Assembly: GCF_013283835.1 (NCBI RefSeq)
Contig: NZ_CP054052.1
Location: forward strand, 1-64,000
Direction: 5' to 3'
Length of the DNA: 64,000 nt
From: Poseidonibacter lekithochrous
GTDB taxonomy: Bacteria; Campylobacterota; Campylobacteria; Campylobacterales; Arcobacteraceae
Under the pieces are notes generated by a model. That model was not told the DNA's origin, searched no databases, and saw only the letters and a list, made by a program, of their open reading frames with translations. This document shows, one piece after another, positions 26,285-35,002 of this stretch (the stretch's first letter is position 1; every line of letters starts with the position of its first letter). A program made the translations under genes and the position numbers.

Positions 26285-26307
26285 AATAAGGCTTAAGAAG
26301 CCTTATT
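26285..26307. terminator. Bidirectional terminator
   Basis: AATAAGGCTT, loop AAG, AAGCCTTATT between convergent genes. Confidence 0.75.
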
Positions 26308-27513
26308 CTTTGGTGGTAAAGTGTCTATATACTCTTCAATAGCTACTGCTACTTTTTTAGAGAAGTTTACTGCTTCTACAACAGTTCTAGCACCTGTTAC
26401 AACATCTCCTGAGGCAAATACCCCTTCTCTTGCTGTTCGTCCATCTTTATCACTCTCTAAAAGACCATTTTCTCCTAGACTTAATCCTGCATTGTTTTTT
26501 ACGATTAAATCTCTTGCTGTTTGAGAAATAGCAATTAGTATTGAATCAGCATCTTCAAAGCCTTGAGTTTTTTCTTCATCAGGATTAGTTGTTTCGTACT
26601 TAATACCTTCTTCTGTGAACTCTAAAGGAGATTTAAATAGATTGAACTTTACACCATCAATTTTGGCATGTTCTTTCTCTATTCTCTCTGCTGGCATTTG
26701 TTCTTCATCTTTTCTATACATTACTTGAACTTCATGTGCTCCGCTTCTTATAGCAGTTCTAGCAACATCCATAGCAACATTTCCAGCCCCAACAACAACA
26801 ACTTTTTTACCTAAGTTATATGATTTTGGAGTTTTTAGATAATCAATAGCAAAATGTACATTTCCTAAACTCTCACCTTTAATTCCAAGTTTTTTAGGTC
26901 TCCAAACACCAGTTCCAATAAATATTGCATCAAAACCATCTCTTTGAAGATCACATAGAGTAATGTTTTTTCCAATCATGCTATTTTTTTTGATTTTTAC
27001 GCCGATTTTTAAAAGCTTTTCTTCAATAGTATCTAGAATAGTTTTATCAAGTCTAAAATCAGGAATACCAAATCTTAATACTCCCCCTATTTTTTCTTGA
27101 GCTTCAAACATAGTTACATTGTAACCTTTCATTGCCATAATCATTGCAAGTGAAATTCCAGCAGGCCCTGAACCAATAATGGCAATATTTCTTCCATTTT
27201 GTTCTGGTTTTTCAAATTCTTTGTAATTCATGTAATAAGTTGAGATGTAATTTTCAATTCCACCAACATTTACGGGAGTATGTTTTTTGTTTAAAACACA
27301 GTGACCCTCACAATGTTTTTCATGTGGACAAACAAGAGAACAAATAATAGATAATGGATTATTATTAAAAACTTTTTCACCAGCTTCTTTGATGTCCCCT
27401 GCTAAGAAAAGACGTATCATCTCCGCAATAGGGGTATTTACTGGACACCATTTTTGACATTTTGGCTTCTTACAGTCTAGACAAGTTTGTGCAGAATTTA
27501 TAATATGTTGCAT
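26293..27513 (-). CDS. GltD-like NAD(P)H flavoprotein with N-terminal Fe-S domain
   Basis: 406 residues. The N-terminal Fer4_20 domain holds C-x2-C-x3-C-x3-CP (CLDCKKPKCQKWCP) and a second set (CSLVCPHEKHCEGHC) for two 4Fe-4S clusters. A FAD motif (IIGSGPAGISLAM) is near residue 110 and an NAD(P) motif (VVGAGNVAMDVARTA) near 243. This is the electron-input subunit fold of glutamate synthase, also used by NfnB, dihydropyrimidine dehydrogenase PreT and others. No gltB or large partner is adjacent, so the electron acceptor is unknown. Confidence 0.82.
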   Translation of the reverse strand: MQHIINSAQTCLDCKKPKCQKWCPVNTPIAEMIRLFLAGDIKEAGEKVFNNNPLSIICSLVCPHEKHCEGHCVLNKKHTPVNVGGIENYISTYYMNYKEFEKPEQNGRNIAIIGSGPAGISLAMIMAMKGYNVTMFEAQEKIGGVLRFGIPDFRLDKTILDTIEEKLLKIGVKIKKNSMIGKNITLCDLQRDGFDAIFIGTGVWRPKKLGIKGESLGNVHFAIDYLKTPKSYNLGKKVVVVGAGNVAMDVARTAIRSGAHEVQVMYRKDEEQMPAERIEKEHAKIDGVKFNLFKSPLEFTEEGIKYETTNPDEEKTQGFEDADSILIAISQTARDLIVKNNAGLSLGENGLLESDKDGRTAREGVFASGDVVTGARTVVEAVNFSKKVAVAIEEYIDTLPPKNKAS

Positions 27514-27714
27514 TAAAAACCTTTAATAAATGAATTTTTATTCACTATTATAACAAGTTTTTAAAACTATTATATTAACTTGAATCAATAAAATTAAAGT
27601 TTTAATTTAAGTTGAAATTAATAAATTTCATTATTTGTACATGTTACAGTCATTTTTTATGTTATTTATATATAATACTAGCTTTAATATACATATTAAT
27701 TACAAGGGGTTAAA

Positions 27715-28548
27715 ATGTCTTTAGGTAAGAAGATTTTATTTTTGTTTATTTTATTAATTTCTTTAATTATTTACACCCTTATGAACTTTGATTATAAAAA
27801 TAACATCACCCCAAATACAAACGAAGATAGCTTCTCTTTTGATGCTTCTCATATTACAAAATATACAAATGAAATATTAGTTAAATTTAACTCTATGAAA
27901 GAAGAACTATTAAAATCTTCAGGAATGGAAGAAGAGCAAAAAACTCTTGAAGAACCTCTTGAAATTGTTACAGAAGTAGTAGAAAAACCTCAAGCTTCAA
28001 AAACAGAAGATTTAAGTGATAACTTAGATGAAGTAAAAGAAATTCAAAAAATAGAAGTAGAAAATCCACAAAAAATACTAGAAAGTAGTGAAAATACTCT
28101 AGAATCTAGTACAAATGAAGAAATAGTAGAAGAAAGTGAAATAATTGAACCTATAACTAATTCAATTGAAAACACAAAGAAGCTACAATCTATGATAAAT
28201 GACGTTTTAAATGAGAACAAAATCATATTTAAAAGACGAAGTGTTAAAGTTACAGATGCCTCAAATATTGCTTTAAAAAAAGTAGCACAAATTCTAAAAG
28301 ATAATGACTTCTTAAATATTGAAGTTGCAGGACATACAGATTCAAGAGGTAAAGCATCTTTAAATAAAAGATTATCTCAACAAAGAGCAAATAGTGTAAG
28401 AGCTATTCTTATATCTTTAGGTATAGATAAAAACAGATTAAAAGCTGTTGGTTATGGTGAAAAGTTCCCAATTGCAAAAGATGATAAAGATGGTTTATCA
28501 GAAATAAATAGACGAGTTGAAATTAATATTATTGAGGAGAAGAAGTAA
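27715..28548 (+). CDS. OmpA-family peptidoglycan-binding protein with N-terminal anchor
   Basis: 277 residues. Residues 5-24 are an uncleaved inner-membrane anchor (or signal), followed by an acidic, low-complexity linker (about 60-150, rich in E, S, V). The OmpA C-terminal domain at about 160-275 includes the peptidoglycan-contact motif AGHTDSRGKASLNKRLSQQRA, and NRRVEINI ends it. MotB-like tethers share this plan, but the membrane helix lacks the MotB aspartate. It overlaps the next gene by one base (TAATG), implying coupled translation. Confidence 0.85.
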   Translation: MSLGKKILFLFILLISLIIYTLMNFDYKNNITPNTNEDSFSFDASHITKYTNEILVKFNSMKEELLKSSGMEEEQKTLEEPLEIVTEVVEKPQASKTEDLSDNLDEVKEIQKIEVENPQKILESSENTLESSTNEEIVEESEIIEPITNSIENTKKLQSMINDVLNENKIIFKRRSVKVTDASNIALKKVAQILKDNDFLNIEVAGHTDSRGKASLNKRLSQQRANSVRAILISLGIDKNRLKAVGYGEKFPIAKDDKDGLSEINRRVEINIIEEKK

Positions 28549-29051
28549 TGATTGAAGTAGCTTCACTTATTGTTGTAAATTTGCTAATAGCAGCCTTTAT
28601 AGGGATCTTAATAGGTTTCTTTTTAGGGAGAGCTACAAAAGTATCATATACTCCTCCTGTAGATAATACAGACTCAATGGACGAATCTAAGATACCAACT
28701 TCAAATGCTAGAAAAAATAGTATAAACCCAATTTTTAGAAAGAATTCAAGTGTAGACAATAAACCACTTATTCTAAGTAGCCCTAGACAATCAGGTAAAG
28801 ATAACTTGAAAAAGATCAAAGGTATTAACGAGCAAACAGAAATTGATTTAAATGCATTAGGAATCTTTCATTTTGATCAGATTTCAAAATGGACAAATAA
28901 GAATGCAGATTGGATTGAAGAGTTTCTTCAGATATCAGGTTGTATCAAAAAATTTCAGTGGATTGATCAAGCTAGAATTTTAGAGTCGGGAAAAGAGACT
29001 GTATACAGTCAAAAAATTGAAAATAATGAAATTATTGGAGATGAAAACTAG
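28548..29051 (+). CDS. Membrane-anchored helix-hairpin-helix protein
   Basis: 167 residues: a membrane helix (about 4-27, LIVVNLLIAAFIGILIGFFLGRA), a polar linker, then from about 83 a domain DNLKKIKGINEQTEIDLNALGIFHFDQIS followed by W-T and WIDQARIL. This pattern (L-x2-I-x-G-I ... L-x2-L-G-I-x-x-F-x-Q-I-x-x-W) is the helix-hairpin-helix module found fused to various respiratory and envelope proteins. It is translationally coupled to the OmpA-like gene, suggesting an envelope complex. Role unknown. Confidence 0.65.
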   Translation: MIEVASLIVVNLLIAAFIGILIGFFLGRATKVSYTPPVDNTDSMDESKIPTSNARKNSINPIFRKNSSVDNKPLILSSPRQSGKDNLKKIKGINEQTEIDLNALGIFHFDQISKWTNKNADWIEEFLQISGCIKKFQWIDQARILESGKETVYSQKIENNEIIGDEN

Positions 29052-29067
29052 GATAAATCCTAGTTTT
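29044..29067. terminator. Bidirectional terminator
   Basis: AAAACTAGGAT, AA, ATCCTAGTTTT: an 11-bp stem between the HHH-protein gene and the convergent transglycosylase gene. Confidence 0.8.
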
Positions 29068-29073
29068 AAAAGA

Positions 29074-29571
29074 TTAAACTTCTACTTGTTTTAATCTTCT
29101 AATAATTGTTGCTATATCTCTTGAGTATTTTCTAGCTCTTTTACTATTATATTTCCAACCACCATTGTAACTACTCCACACTTTTCTCCAATCATTATTA
29201 TGGATTTTTCTCCAGTATGTAAGTTCAGCAATAGCATTTTTTGTTGCGAATTTAAAGTCAGATATTAATCTCATAGCATATCTATTTCTATTCCATGATG
29301 TATCTTTTACTTTATGTCTACTTATAACAGTTTTAATATTAGCTTGATATAAACCAAAATCTCTACTATCTACGTTAACTAGGTATTTCCCAATTGAAGA
29401 TTCTTTGATTGCAATTGCCATTAAAGAATAACTTAAACCGTGTTTTTTACCTTGTTTTTTTATCAATTTTAGAGTTTCAATATCTTTTTTTGATAGGTGA
29501 CTAGGGTTAAAATTTACTGCAAATATATTTGTTATAAACAGAGAAATAAATAGAATTAATTTCAAATTCAT
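29074..29571 (-). CDS. Lytic transglycosylase-like periplasmic protein (SLT fold)
   Basis: 165 residues with a signal peptide of 18 (ending FA before VNFNPS). The SLT lysozyme-like core shows the catalytic glutamate in MAIAIKESSIGKYL (about residue 58) and the DFGLYQANIKTV motif (G-L-x-Q), then YNGGW near 140, matching A-Y-N-x-G. Cleaves glycan strands of peptidoglycan, or acts as a wall-remodelling accessory factor. Short compared with housekeeping MltC/Slt, closer to VirB1-type enzymes, but no secretion genes are nearby. Confidence 0.78.
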   Translation of the reverse strand: MNLKLILFISLFITNIFAVNFNPSHLSKKDIETLKLIKKQGKKHGLSYSLMAIAIKESSIGKYLVNVDSRDFGLYQANIKTVISRHKVKDTSWNRNRYAMRLISDFKFATKNAIAELTYWRKIHNNDWRKVWSSYNGGWKYNSKRARKYSRDIATIIRRLKQVEV

Positions 29572-29736
29572 TAAAGAGCTCCTTTATTTTCACTTAAATT
29601 AAAGCGCGAATTATATATAAAAATTGAAATTTTGTCAAATTTTAGCTAGAAATTACTTGTTTTGGGATTTGATTTAATCTCAAATTTAGATTTTAAGACT
29701 ATAATTCCGAAAAAATTTTTATGAGATATTGGTACC

Positions 29737-29946
29737 TTGGAAAAGAAAGAATTTAAAAAAATAATTAAAGAGATTGGTTTCTCTTCGCAAAGAAGTTTTG
29801 CAGAAAATATAGGTGTAAAAGCTACGACTTTTACAACATACAAAAGTATCCCGAGTCATATCGTTAGAATTGTGAACATGGGACTAATGGCTAGAAGAAG
29901 CGGAATATCATTTGATGATATTCAAGAAGCTATGAAAATAGATTAG
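29737..29946 (+). CDS. Small HTH protein
   Basis: 69 residues beginning with TTG. The N-terminal half (KEFKKIIKEIGFSSQRSFAENIGVKATTFTTYKSIPSH) reads as a Cro/CI-like helix-turn-helix with a weak second half. There is a TATAAT about 35 bases before the start but no good ribosome site, so translation may be weak or begin otherwise. Not next to phage genes. Regulatory function inferred only from fold. Confidence 0.5.
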   Translation: MEKKEFKKIIKEIGFSSQRSFAENIGVKATTFTTYKSIPSHIVRIVNMGLMARRSGISFDDIQEAMKID

Positions 29947-29960
29947 ATTTAATCTATTTT
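29935..29960. terminator. Bidirectional terminator
   Basis: AAAATAGATTA, loop GATT, TAATCTATTTT, overlapping the stop of the small HTH gene and facing the LMW phosphatase gene. Confidence 0.75.
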
Positions 29961-29961
29961 C

Positions 29962-30411
29962 CTAACACTTTTCATTTATTAGATTTTTAACACAAATCTC
30001 AATCATTTCGAAAACTTTATCAAAACCTTCAAATCCATCAAAAAAGAATGGATCCGGAACATCAGCACCCTCAAAACCATAATTTCCTAATTTTAAAATA
30101 TTTGTAGCACCTAGTTTTTTTAGATTTTCTACATTTGAATCATCAAGTCCTACTACTAAATCATAATTTGAGAAATCAGACTTTTGTACTTGTTGAGCTT
30201 TTTGTTTTGAAATATCCACATCATTCATAGCTGCAACTTTTATTGAATGTTCACATGGAGCTTCTCCAATATGCCAATCTCCTGTTCCTGCACTTGCTAT
30301 TTTAATATCTAAATTTTTCTCTTTTATATATTTTTGAGCAACACCTTGAGCTATTGGTGATCTACAAATATTTCCTAAACATACAAATATTATTGATTTT
30401 GCTTTACTCAT
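29962..30411 (-). CDS. Low-molecular-weight protein-tyrosine phosphatase
   Basis: 149 residues. The P-loop CLGNICRSP (C-x5-R, nucleophile Cys11) is at the N-terminus, and the general-acid Asp is in VPDPFFF near residue 120. Removes phosphate from tyrosine in proteins; in some bacteria the partner of an exopolysaccharide tyrosine kinase, which is not seen here. It overlaps the upstream nitrilase gene by 8 bp and ends a four-gene minus-strand run. Confidence 0.88.
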   Translation of the reverse strand: MSKAKSIIFVCLGNICRSPIAQGVAQKYIKEKNLDIKIASAGTGDWHIGEAPCEHSIKVAAMNDVDISKQKAQQVQKSDFSNYDLVVGLDDSNVENLKKLGATNILKLGNYGFEGADVPDPFFFDGFEGFDKVFEMIEICVKNLINEKC

Positions 30412-31126
30412 TGTCTAATCCTATATTGATATATTTTCTTACTTTTTTAATTTCTTCTAAATCTATTTTTTCTATAACAATTTCTTTATTATCATCTCTT
30501 GTAACATTTCCAAAAGGAGAAATAATTCCACTTCCTTTTGCCATATTATCATCAGCACTATTTGTTGCTATTACAAAACATTGATTTACTAAAGCTAATG
30601 ACTTAGAAATAGTTTCATAATGGTCTTTTCTTTTTAATCCCCACATTGCAGGATTTAAAATAATATCAGCACCTTTTACTTTTTCCCATAATCTTGGGAA
30701 TCTTAATTCAAAACAAATTAGTGTTGCAATTTTTACCCCATTAATCTCAATGATTTTAATATCATCTTCATTTCCAGCTGTAAAATACTCTAATTCATTC
30801 CCTAAAGGAAATAGTTGCATTTTTGATTGAGTATGAATTGATTCTTGATTATGAAAGATATGTAAAGTATTATAATACTTCTCATTTTCCTTTGTTATGA
30901 ATGTTAGAGCAATTGTTTTATTAATAGAGAGCATTTTAAGCTCTTCTATGGCTTTAATACTAAACTGGGCTGCTTCTTCCATTCTGTCATAACAAAAACC
31001 GCTCAGGGCAATTTCTGGGGCTAATATGATGGAATCATTTTCACATTCTAAAATTAACTCTTTTAAGTGTTCTAAATTTTTTTGAAAGTCATCGCTTGTT
31101 TTAACTTGAAGTGCTATTAAGTTCAT
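30404..31126 (-). CDS. Carbon-nitrogen hydrolase (nitrilase superfamily)
   Basis: 240 residues with the Glu-Lys-Cys triad: E in ILAPEIALSGF (about 42), K in SKMQLFP (about 103) and C in IATLICFELRFPRLW (about 137). Such enzymes hydrolyse nitriles or amides, including omega-amidases; the C-x-E-x-R-F-P context is omega-amidase-like but not decisive. The start lies inside the end of the preceding hexomutase gene (26-bp overlap) with an AAAAGG site. Cytoplasmic. Confidence 0.82.
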   Translation of the reverse strand: MNLIALQVKTSDDFQKNLEHLKELILECENDSIILAPEIALSGFCYDRMEEAAQFSIKAIEELKMLSINKTIALTFITKENEKYYNTLHIFHNQESIHTQSKMQLFPLGNELEYFTAGNEDDIKIIEINGVKIATLICFELRFPRLWEKVKGADIILNPAMWGLKRKDHYETISKSLALVNQCFVIATNSADDNMAKGSGIISPFGNVTRDDNKEIVIEKIDLEEIKKVRKYINIGLDNE

Positions 31127-32510
31127 CTATTGCCTTTTGTATTAAATTTTCTACTGCTCTTTGATATGAAACTGCTGTTGCGTGTGAACTTGCTTCATAT
31201 TTTGTTACTAAAATAGGATTGGTATTAGAAGCTCTAACTAATGCCCAACCATGTTCAAATACAATTCTTATTCCATCTACTTTGATAATATCTTTGATTA
31301 CAGGAAACCCTCTTTGAGGCTCTTTTATTAACTTTTTAATATTATCCATGATTTTAAACTTCTCATTTTCATTTACTGAAATCTCAATGTTCGAGCTTGT
31401 ATAAACTTTTGGAAGTTTTTTTATCTCTTTATCCAAATTCATACCAGAAGATACTAACTCTAATACTCTAAGAGTTGCATAAATAGCATCATCATAACCA
31501 TAATATCTATCATTAAAAAATATATGCCCAGATACTTCTGCTGCTAGGTCTGCATTTAACTCTTTTAGTTTAAGTCTTAGGTTTGAATATCCTGTTTTAT
31601 CCATTATAGATTTTCCATGAGTATTAATCTCATCAAAAATATTTTGAGAATAAGTAACCTCTCCGATAATCACTGGATTTTTCATGGTTTTTGAGAACAA
31701 ATATGCCAAAGTATCACCTTTGATATTATGTTTTTTTGTTAAAACTGCGATTCTATCTGCATCTCCATCATAAGCAAAACCTAAATCTCTTTTTCCTTTT
31801 AGTAGAAGTTTTAGCTCTTTTAGATTTTTCTTCACTGATGGGTCTGGGTGATGATTAGGAAACTTTCCATCTGGTTTAGGATGTAAGGCTTTATAGTTTA
31901 ACTCTAATTTATCTAGAATTTTCGTAAGAACCGTATCTGCAACACCGTTACCACAATCAATTACAAACTTTTGATTAAGACCTTTTAGGTGGGCAAACTG
32001 TTTTAACATATATTTGATATATGGTTTTTTTGCATTAATTTTTGTAAAACTTACATCTTTTGGGATTTTTATCTCTTTTGAATTTATGATATTTTCATAA
32101 ACATTCATTAAATCTTGATCAAAAAAAGGTTCATTATTTACAGTAATTTTAAAGCCATTATATTTTTTTGCATTATGGCTACCTGTAATCATAATAGAAG
32201 CATTTGGCTTGATTTTTTTGTTATTAATTTCAAACTTTTGGTATGAAGCAAAATAGTTAACCCCAGTTGCAACAAGGCCAATATTTAGTACTCTACACCC
32301 TGCTTTATTTAGTCCTGAAACTAAAGCTTCAAATAACATCTTTGAGTGTTTTCTAATATCATATCCAACTACTACATAGGCATTTTTTTTACTTTTTTCT
32401 TGTATTGCTTTTCCTAAGTGATAAGCAATAAGTTTTGTATTTTTCTTATTTAGTTGAGTATCTACTACTCCCCTAATATCATACTGTCTAAAAATATTTT
32501 TATCTATCAA
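31101..32510 (-). CDS. Phosphomannomutase/phosphoglucomutase (AlgC-like)
   Basis: 469 residues of the alpha-D-phosphohexomutase family. The phosphoserine loop is ITGSHN (about residue 107), the metal loop is DGDADRI (about 247), the sugar loop GEVSGH-like (AEVSGHIFF, about 320) and the phosphate loop RASNTNP (about 430). Interconverts hexose 1- and 6-phosphates for surface polysaccharide and LPS. It is in an overlapping run with the nitrilase and phosphatase genes. The SGH sugar loop fits dual mannose/glucose use. Confidence 0.88.
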   Translation of the reverse strand: MIDKNIFRQYDIRGVVDTQLNKKNTKLIAYHLGKAIQEKSKKNAYVVVGYDIRKHSKMLFEALVSGLNKAGCRVLNIGLVATGVNYFASYQKFEINNKKIKPNASIMITGSHNAKKYNGFKITVNNEPFFDQDLMNVYENIINSKEIKIPKDVSFTKINAKKPYIKYMLKQFAHLKGLNQKFVIDCGNGVADTVLTKILDKLELNYKALHPKPDGKFPNHHPDPSVKKNLKELKLLLKGKRDLGFAYDGDADRIAVLTKKHNIKGDTLAYLFSKTMKNPVIIGEVTYSQNIFDEINTHGKSIMDKTGYSNLRLKLKELNADLAAEVSGHIFFNDRYYGYDDAIYATLRVLELVSSGMNLDKEIKKLPKVYTSSNIEISVNENEKFKIMDNIKKLIKEPQRGFPVIKDIIKVDGIRIVFEHGWALVRASNTNPILVTKYEASSHATAVSYQRAVENLIQKAIDELNSTSS

Positions 32511-32522
32511 TTTCTTTCTTTA

Positions 32523-33050
32523 TTATTTAGATTCTAAGTTTAATAAAAACTCTTTTTTCTCTTCTCCACCTGCATATACATTATGAATATTCTCTTCTTT
32601 CATAACTCTATGACAAGGTACAATTATATTTAGCATATTCTGTGCACATGGGCTTTCTAAGGCTTTTTTTGATTTTAAACCATCAATTCTTTCAGCTACT
32701 TGGGAAAAGGTTTGTGTTTGTCCATAAGGTATTTTTAGTAACTCTTTCCAAACTTGTACTTGAAAAGATGAACCAATTAATTGCATTGGTAATTCAAATG
32801 TTGTTCTTTGTTTATTAAAATACTCTTCTAGTTGAGTTCTTAAAGTATCAAAATATTCACATTCAGAAGGAACAATATCCACTTCTAAACTGTTTTTTAA
32901 AATCTCGATTCTAGCTTCAATATTAAAAGGTGTAAAGTAACATAACATGATGATACCCTTCTTTGAAGCAGCAGCAAACATTTGACCTAGTGGTGTTTCT
33001 ATTATAGTTGTTAGAACTATCTCTTTTGATTCTGATTTATATTCTCTCAT
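32523..33050 (-). CDS. ogt: Methylated-DNA--protein-cysteine methyltransferase
   Basis: 175 residues. It repairs O6-alkylguanine by taking the alkyl group onto a cysteine; the active site is PCHRV in the IIVPCHRVM segment near residue 147. The DNA-binding helix is in SSFQVQVWKELLKIPYGQTQ. The C-terminal half holds the catalytic domain and the N-terminal 75 residues are the usual ribonuclease-like fold. Ogt/AdaB type, without the Ada regulatory part. First gene of the minus-strand run, 12 bp before the hexomutase. Confidence 0.92.
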   Translation of the reverse strand: MREYKSESKEIVLTTIIETPLGQMFAAASKKGIIMLCYFTPFNIEARIEILKNSLEVDIVPSECEYFDTLRTQLEEYFNKQRTTFELPMQLIGSSFQVQVWKELLKIPYGQTQTFSQVAERIDGLKSKKALESPCAQNMLNIIVPCHRVMKEENIHNVYAGGEEKKEFLLNLESK

Positions 33051-33071
33051 AAAGGGATTTTATCATATTTA

Positions 33072-33947
33072 TTATTTGGTTTTAATACTTTTTAATTTAT
33101 TGCCAAAGGTATTTATTGATAATCCTAAAATAATTAAAAAGCAGGCTATTAATTTTATAAAACCAAGGTTTTCATCAAAGATTACAAATGAGCCAAGTAA
33201 GCCAAAAATAGGAACTAGTAAACCTAATGGAGCTACGCTTGATACTGGATATTTATTAATAAGTGAGTTCCAAACCCAATATCCAAATAACGTTGTTGGA
33301 TAAACTTGAAACAAAATAGAAAAAATTGCTTTATTATCTAGGTTCTCAAAAAAATGTATAAATACATGATCTCCTTGAGTTATAAAAGCAAGAATAAATA
33401 AAGGAATTGGAGCAAATAAACTTGACCAGATTATAAAACTAAGAACTTCTTTTGTTTTAGATTTTTTTACAATAATATTTGAAATAGCCATAAATAGTGA
33501 AGATATTAATACTAAGAATAGACCTATTAAAGTAACCGAACCATCTGTAACATTTAAAATAAGAAGTAAACCAAAAAGAGCAAAAGCAAACCCTAATTTT
33601 TTATGAAAAGTAATTTCTTCATCAAAATAGACGTAAGCTAAAATAATAGTGAAAAATACACCCATTTGTAGTATCAATGATGATATACCTGCTGATATAC
33701 CAAAATATATTGCTAAGTAAGTTATTCCCCAAAGCCCTACTCCAAATGTTAAACCATAATAAGCTAAATATGAAATAGGAACATTAGGTCTTTTAATAAA
33801 AAATATTAAGGGTATTGCACATAATAAAAATCTAAGTGCTGATAAAATAAATGGGTCAAGGGAATTAAGTCCAATTTTTATAATTGAGAAATTAATTCCC
33901 CAAATAAATGTAACAAATACTCCAAGTATAAAATCTTTTGTTTTCAT
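33072..33947 (-). CDS. EamA-family transporter, divergent from an AraC regulator
   Basis: 291 residues from the ATG at 33947 (KTKDFILGVFVTFIWGINFSIIK), as in other family members; an ATG 18 codons upstream lacks a ribosome site. About ten hydrophobic segments in two EamA halves, with YVYFDEEITFHKK in the first half and FGLLGSFVIFDENLG in the second. It faces the AraC/GyrI-like gene at 34085, mirroring the exporter-regulator pair at 20.7-22.4 kb. It may export a compound sensed by that regulator (inferred). Confidence 0.86.
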   Translation of the reverse strand: MKTKDFILGVFVTFIWGINFSIIKIGLNSLDPFILSALRFLLCAIPLIFFIKRPNVPISYLAYYGLTFGVGLWGITYLAIYFGISAGISSLILQMGVFFTIILAYVYFDEEITFHKKLGFAFALFGLLLILNVTDGSVTLIGLFLVLISSLFMAISNIIVKKSKTKEVLSFIIWSSLFAPIPLFILAFITQGDHVFIHFFENLDNKAIFSILFQVYPTTLFGYWVWNSLINKYPVSSVAPLGLLVPIFGLLGSFVIFDENLGFIKLIACFLIILGLSINTFGNKLKSIKTK

Positions 33948-34084
33948 ATAAAACTCTTTTTCTATTATATTAACAAGTATAAGAGATTTAATCTCACTCA
34001 TTTTTGCTAGAATTATTATCTATAATTGCTAATTTTACTTACATTTTTTGCTAGTATATATAAAATTATATGCAAAGAGCCCAT

Positions 34085-34966
34085 ATGAAAAAGAAAGAAA
34101 CAAATTTTATACATAATAAAATATCAAATGACATGATGAATTATATTAATAATCATATTGATACAGATATAAATATTGATGATTTAGCTTATGAATTTAA
34201 TATAAGTAAGTACCATTTTCATAGAATATTCAAAGAACAAATGGGTGCAAATATATATGAAACTATTAAATCAATAAGATTACAAAAAGCCTCAAATCTC
34301 TTAATAACTAATAAGTACTCAACTATTACTAAAATAGCTAATATGTGTGGTTACAGCTCTCAAACATCTTTTATTAGAGCTTTTAAAGAAAGGTTTGAAC
34401 AAACTCCAAAACAGTGGAGAAATGGCGGATATAGTCAATATTCGAATAAAATACTTAGTATTTGTAATACAGTTTCTCTAGTTGGAGAAAATTATGAATG
34501 TTTTGAACCTCAAATTGTAAAAACAGAAAAAAAAGTTGCTTATTATATAAGAGAAAAAGGTTATGGAACTAGATCAAAAAAGCTATGGCAAAAAATGAAA
34601 GCATGGCTTTATACAAATGATATAGAAAATTACGAACAAATAGGTATATATCATGATAATCCAATAATTACAGAACATAGTGATTGTTATTATGTAGTTG
34701 CTATAGTTCCTAATTCAAAAATTGACCTTAGTAATACGAACTTGCCTTCTTTTGATATTCATGCAGGTTTATGTGCTTGTTTTAGTTTTGAAGGGCAGTA
34801 TATAGATATCTTAAAATTAATTCAGTGGGCTTATCATCACTGGCTTCCTGAAAGTGGTTATGAGGCTACAACTATACCTTCTTATACTATTTTTGAGAAG
34901 AATGACTTCTTAGATTCAAGTGGTGTATTTAAAGGTAAATATTATGTGCCTATAAAATTCACATAA
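34085..34966 (+). CDS. AraC-family regulator with GyrI-like effector domain (paralogue 2)
   Basis: 293 residues from the ATG at 34085, chosen because it aligns with the start of paralogue 1 and has an AAAGAG site; an ATG five codons earlier is possible. HTH motifs INIDDLAYEFNISKYHFHRIF and ITKIANMCGYSSQTSFIRAFK are nearly identical to those at 21487. The effector domain is more divergent (KKVAYYIREKGYG, IGIYHDNPIITE), suggesting a different ligand. Divergent from the EamA exporter at 33947. Confidence 0.87.
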   Translation: MKKKETNFIHNKISNDMMNYINNHIDTDINIDDLAYEFNISKYHFHRIFKEQMGANIYETIKSIRLQKASNLLITNKYSTITKIANMCGYSSQTSFIRAFKERFEQTPKQWRNGGYSQYSNKILSICNTVSLVGENYECFEPQIVKTEKKVAYYIREKGYGTRSKKLWQKMKAWLYTNDIENYEQIGIYHDNPIITEHSDCYYVVAIVPNSKIDLSNTNLPSFDIHAGLCACFSFEGQYIDILKLIQWAYHHWLPESGYEATTIPSYTIFEKNDFLDSSGVFKGKYYVPIKFT

Positions 34967-35002
34967 TAAATACTGTATAAAGAAAATAAGATATAATTTA
35001 GT

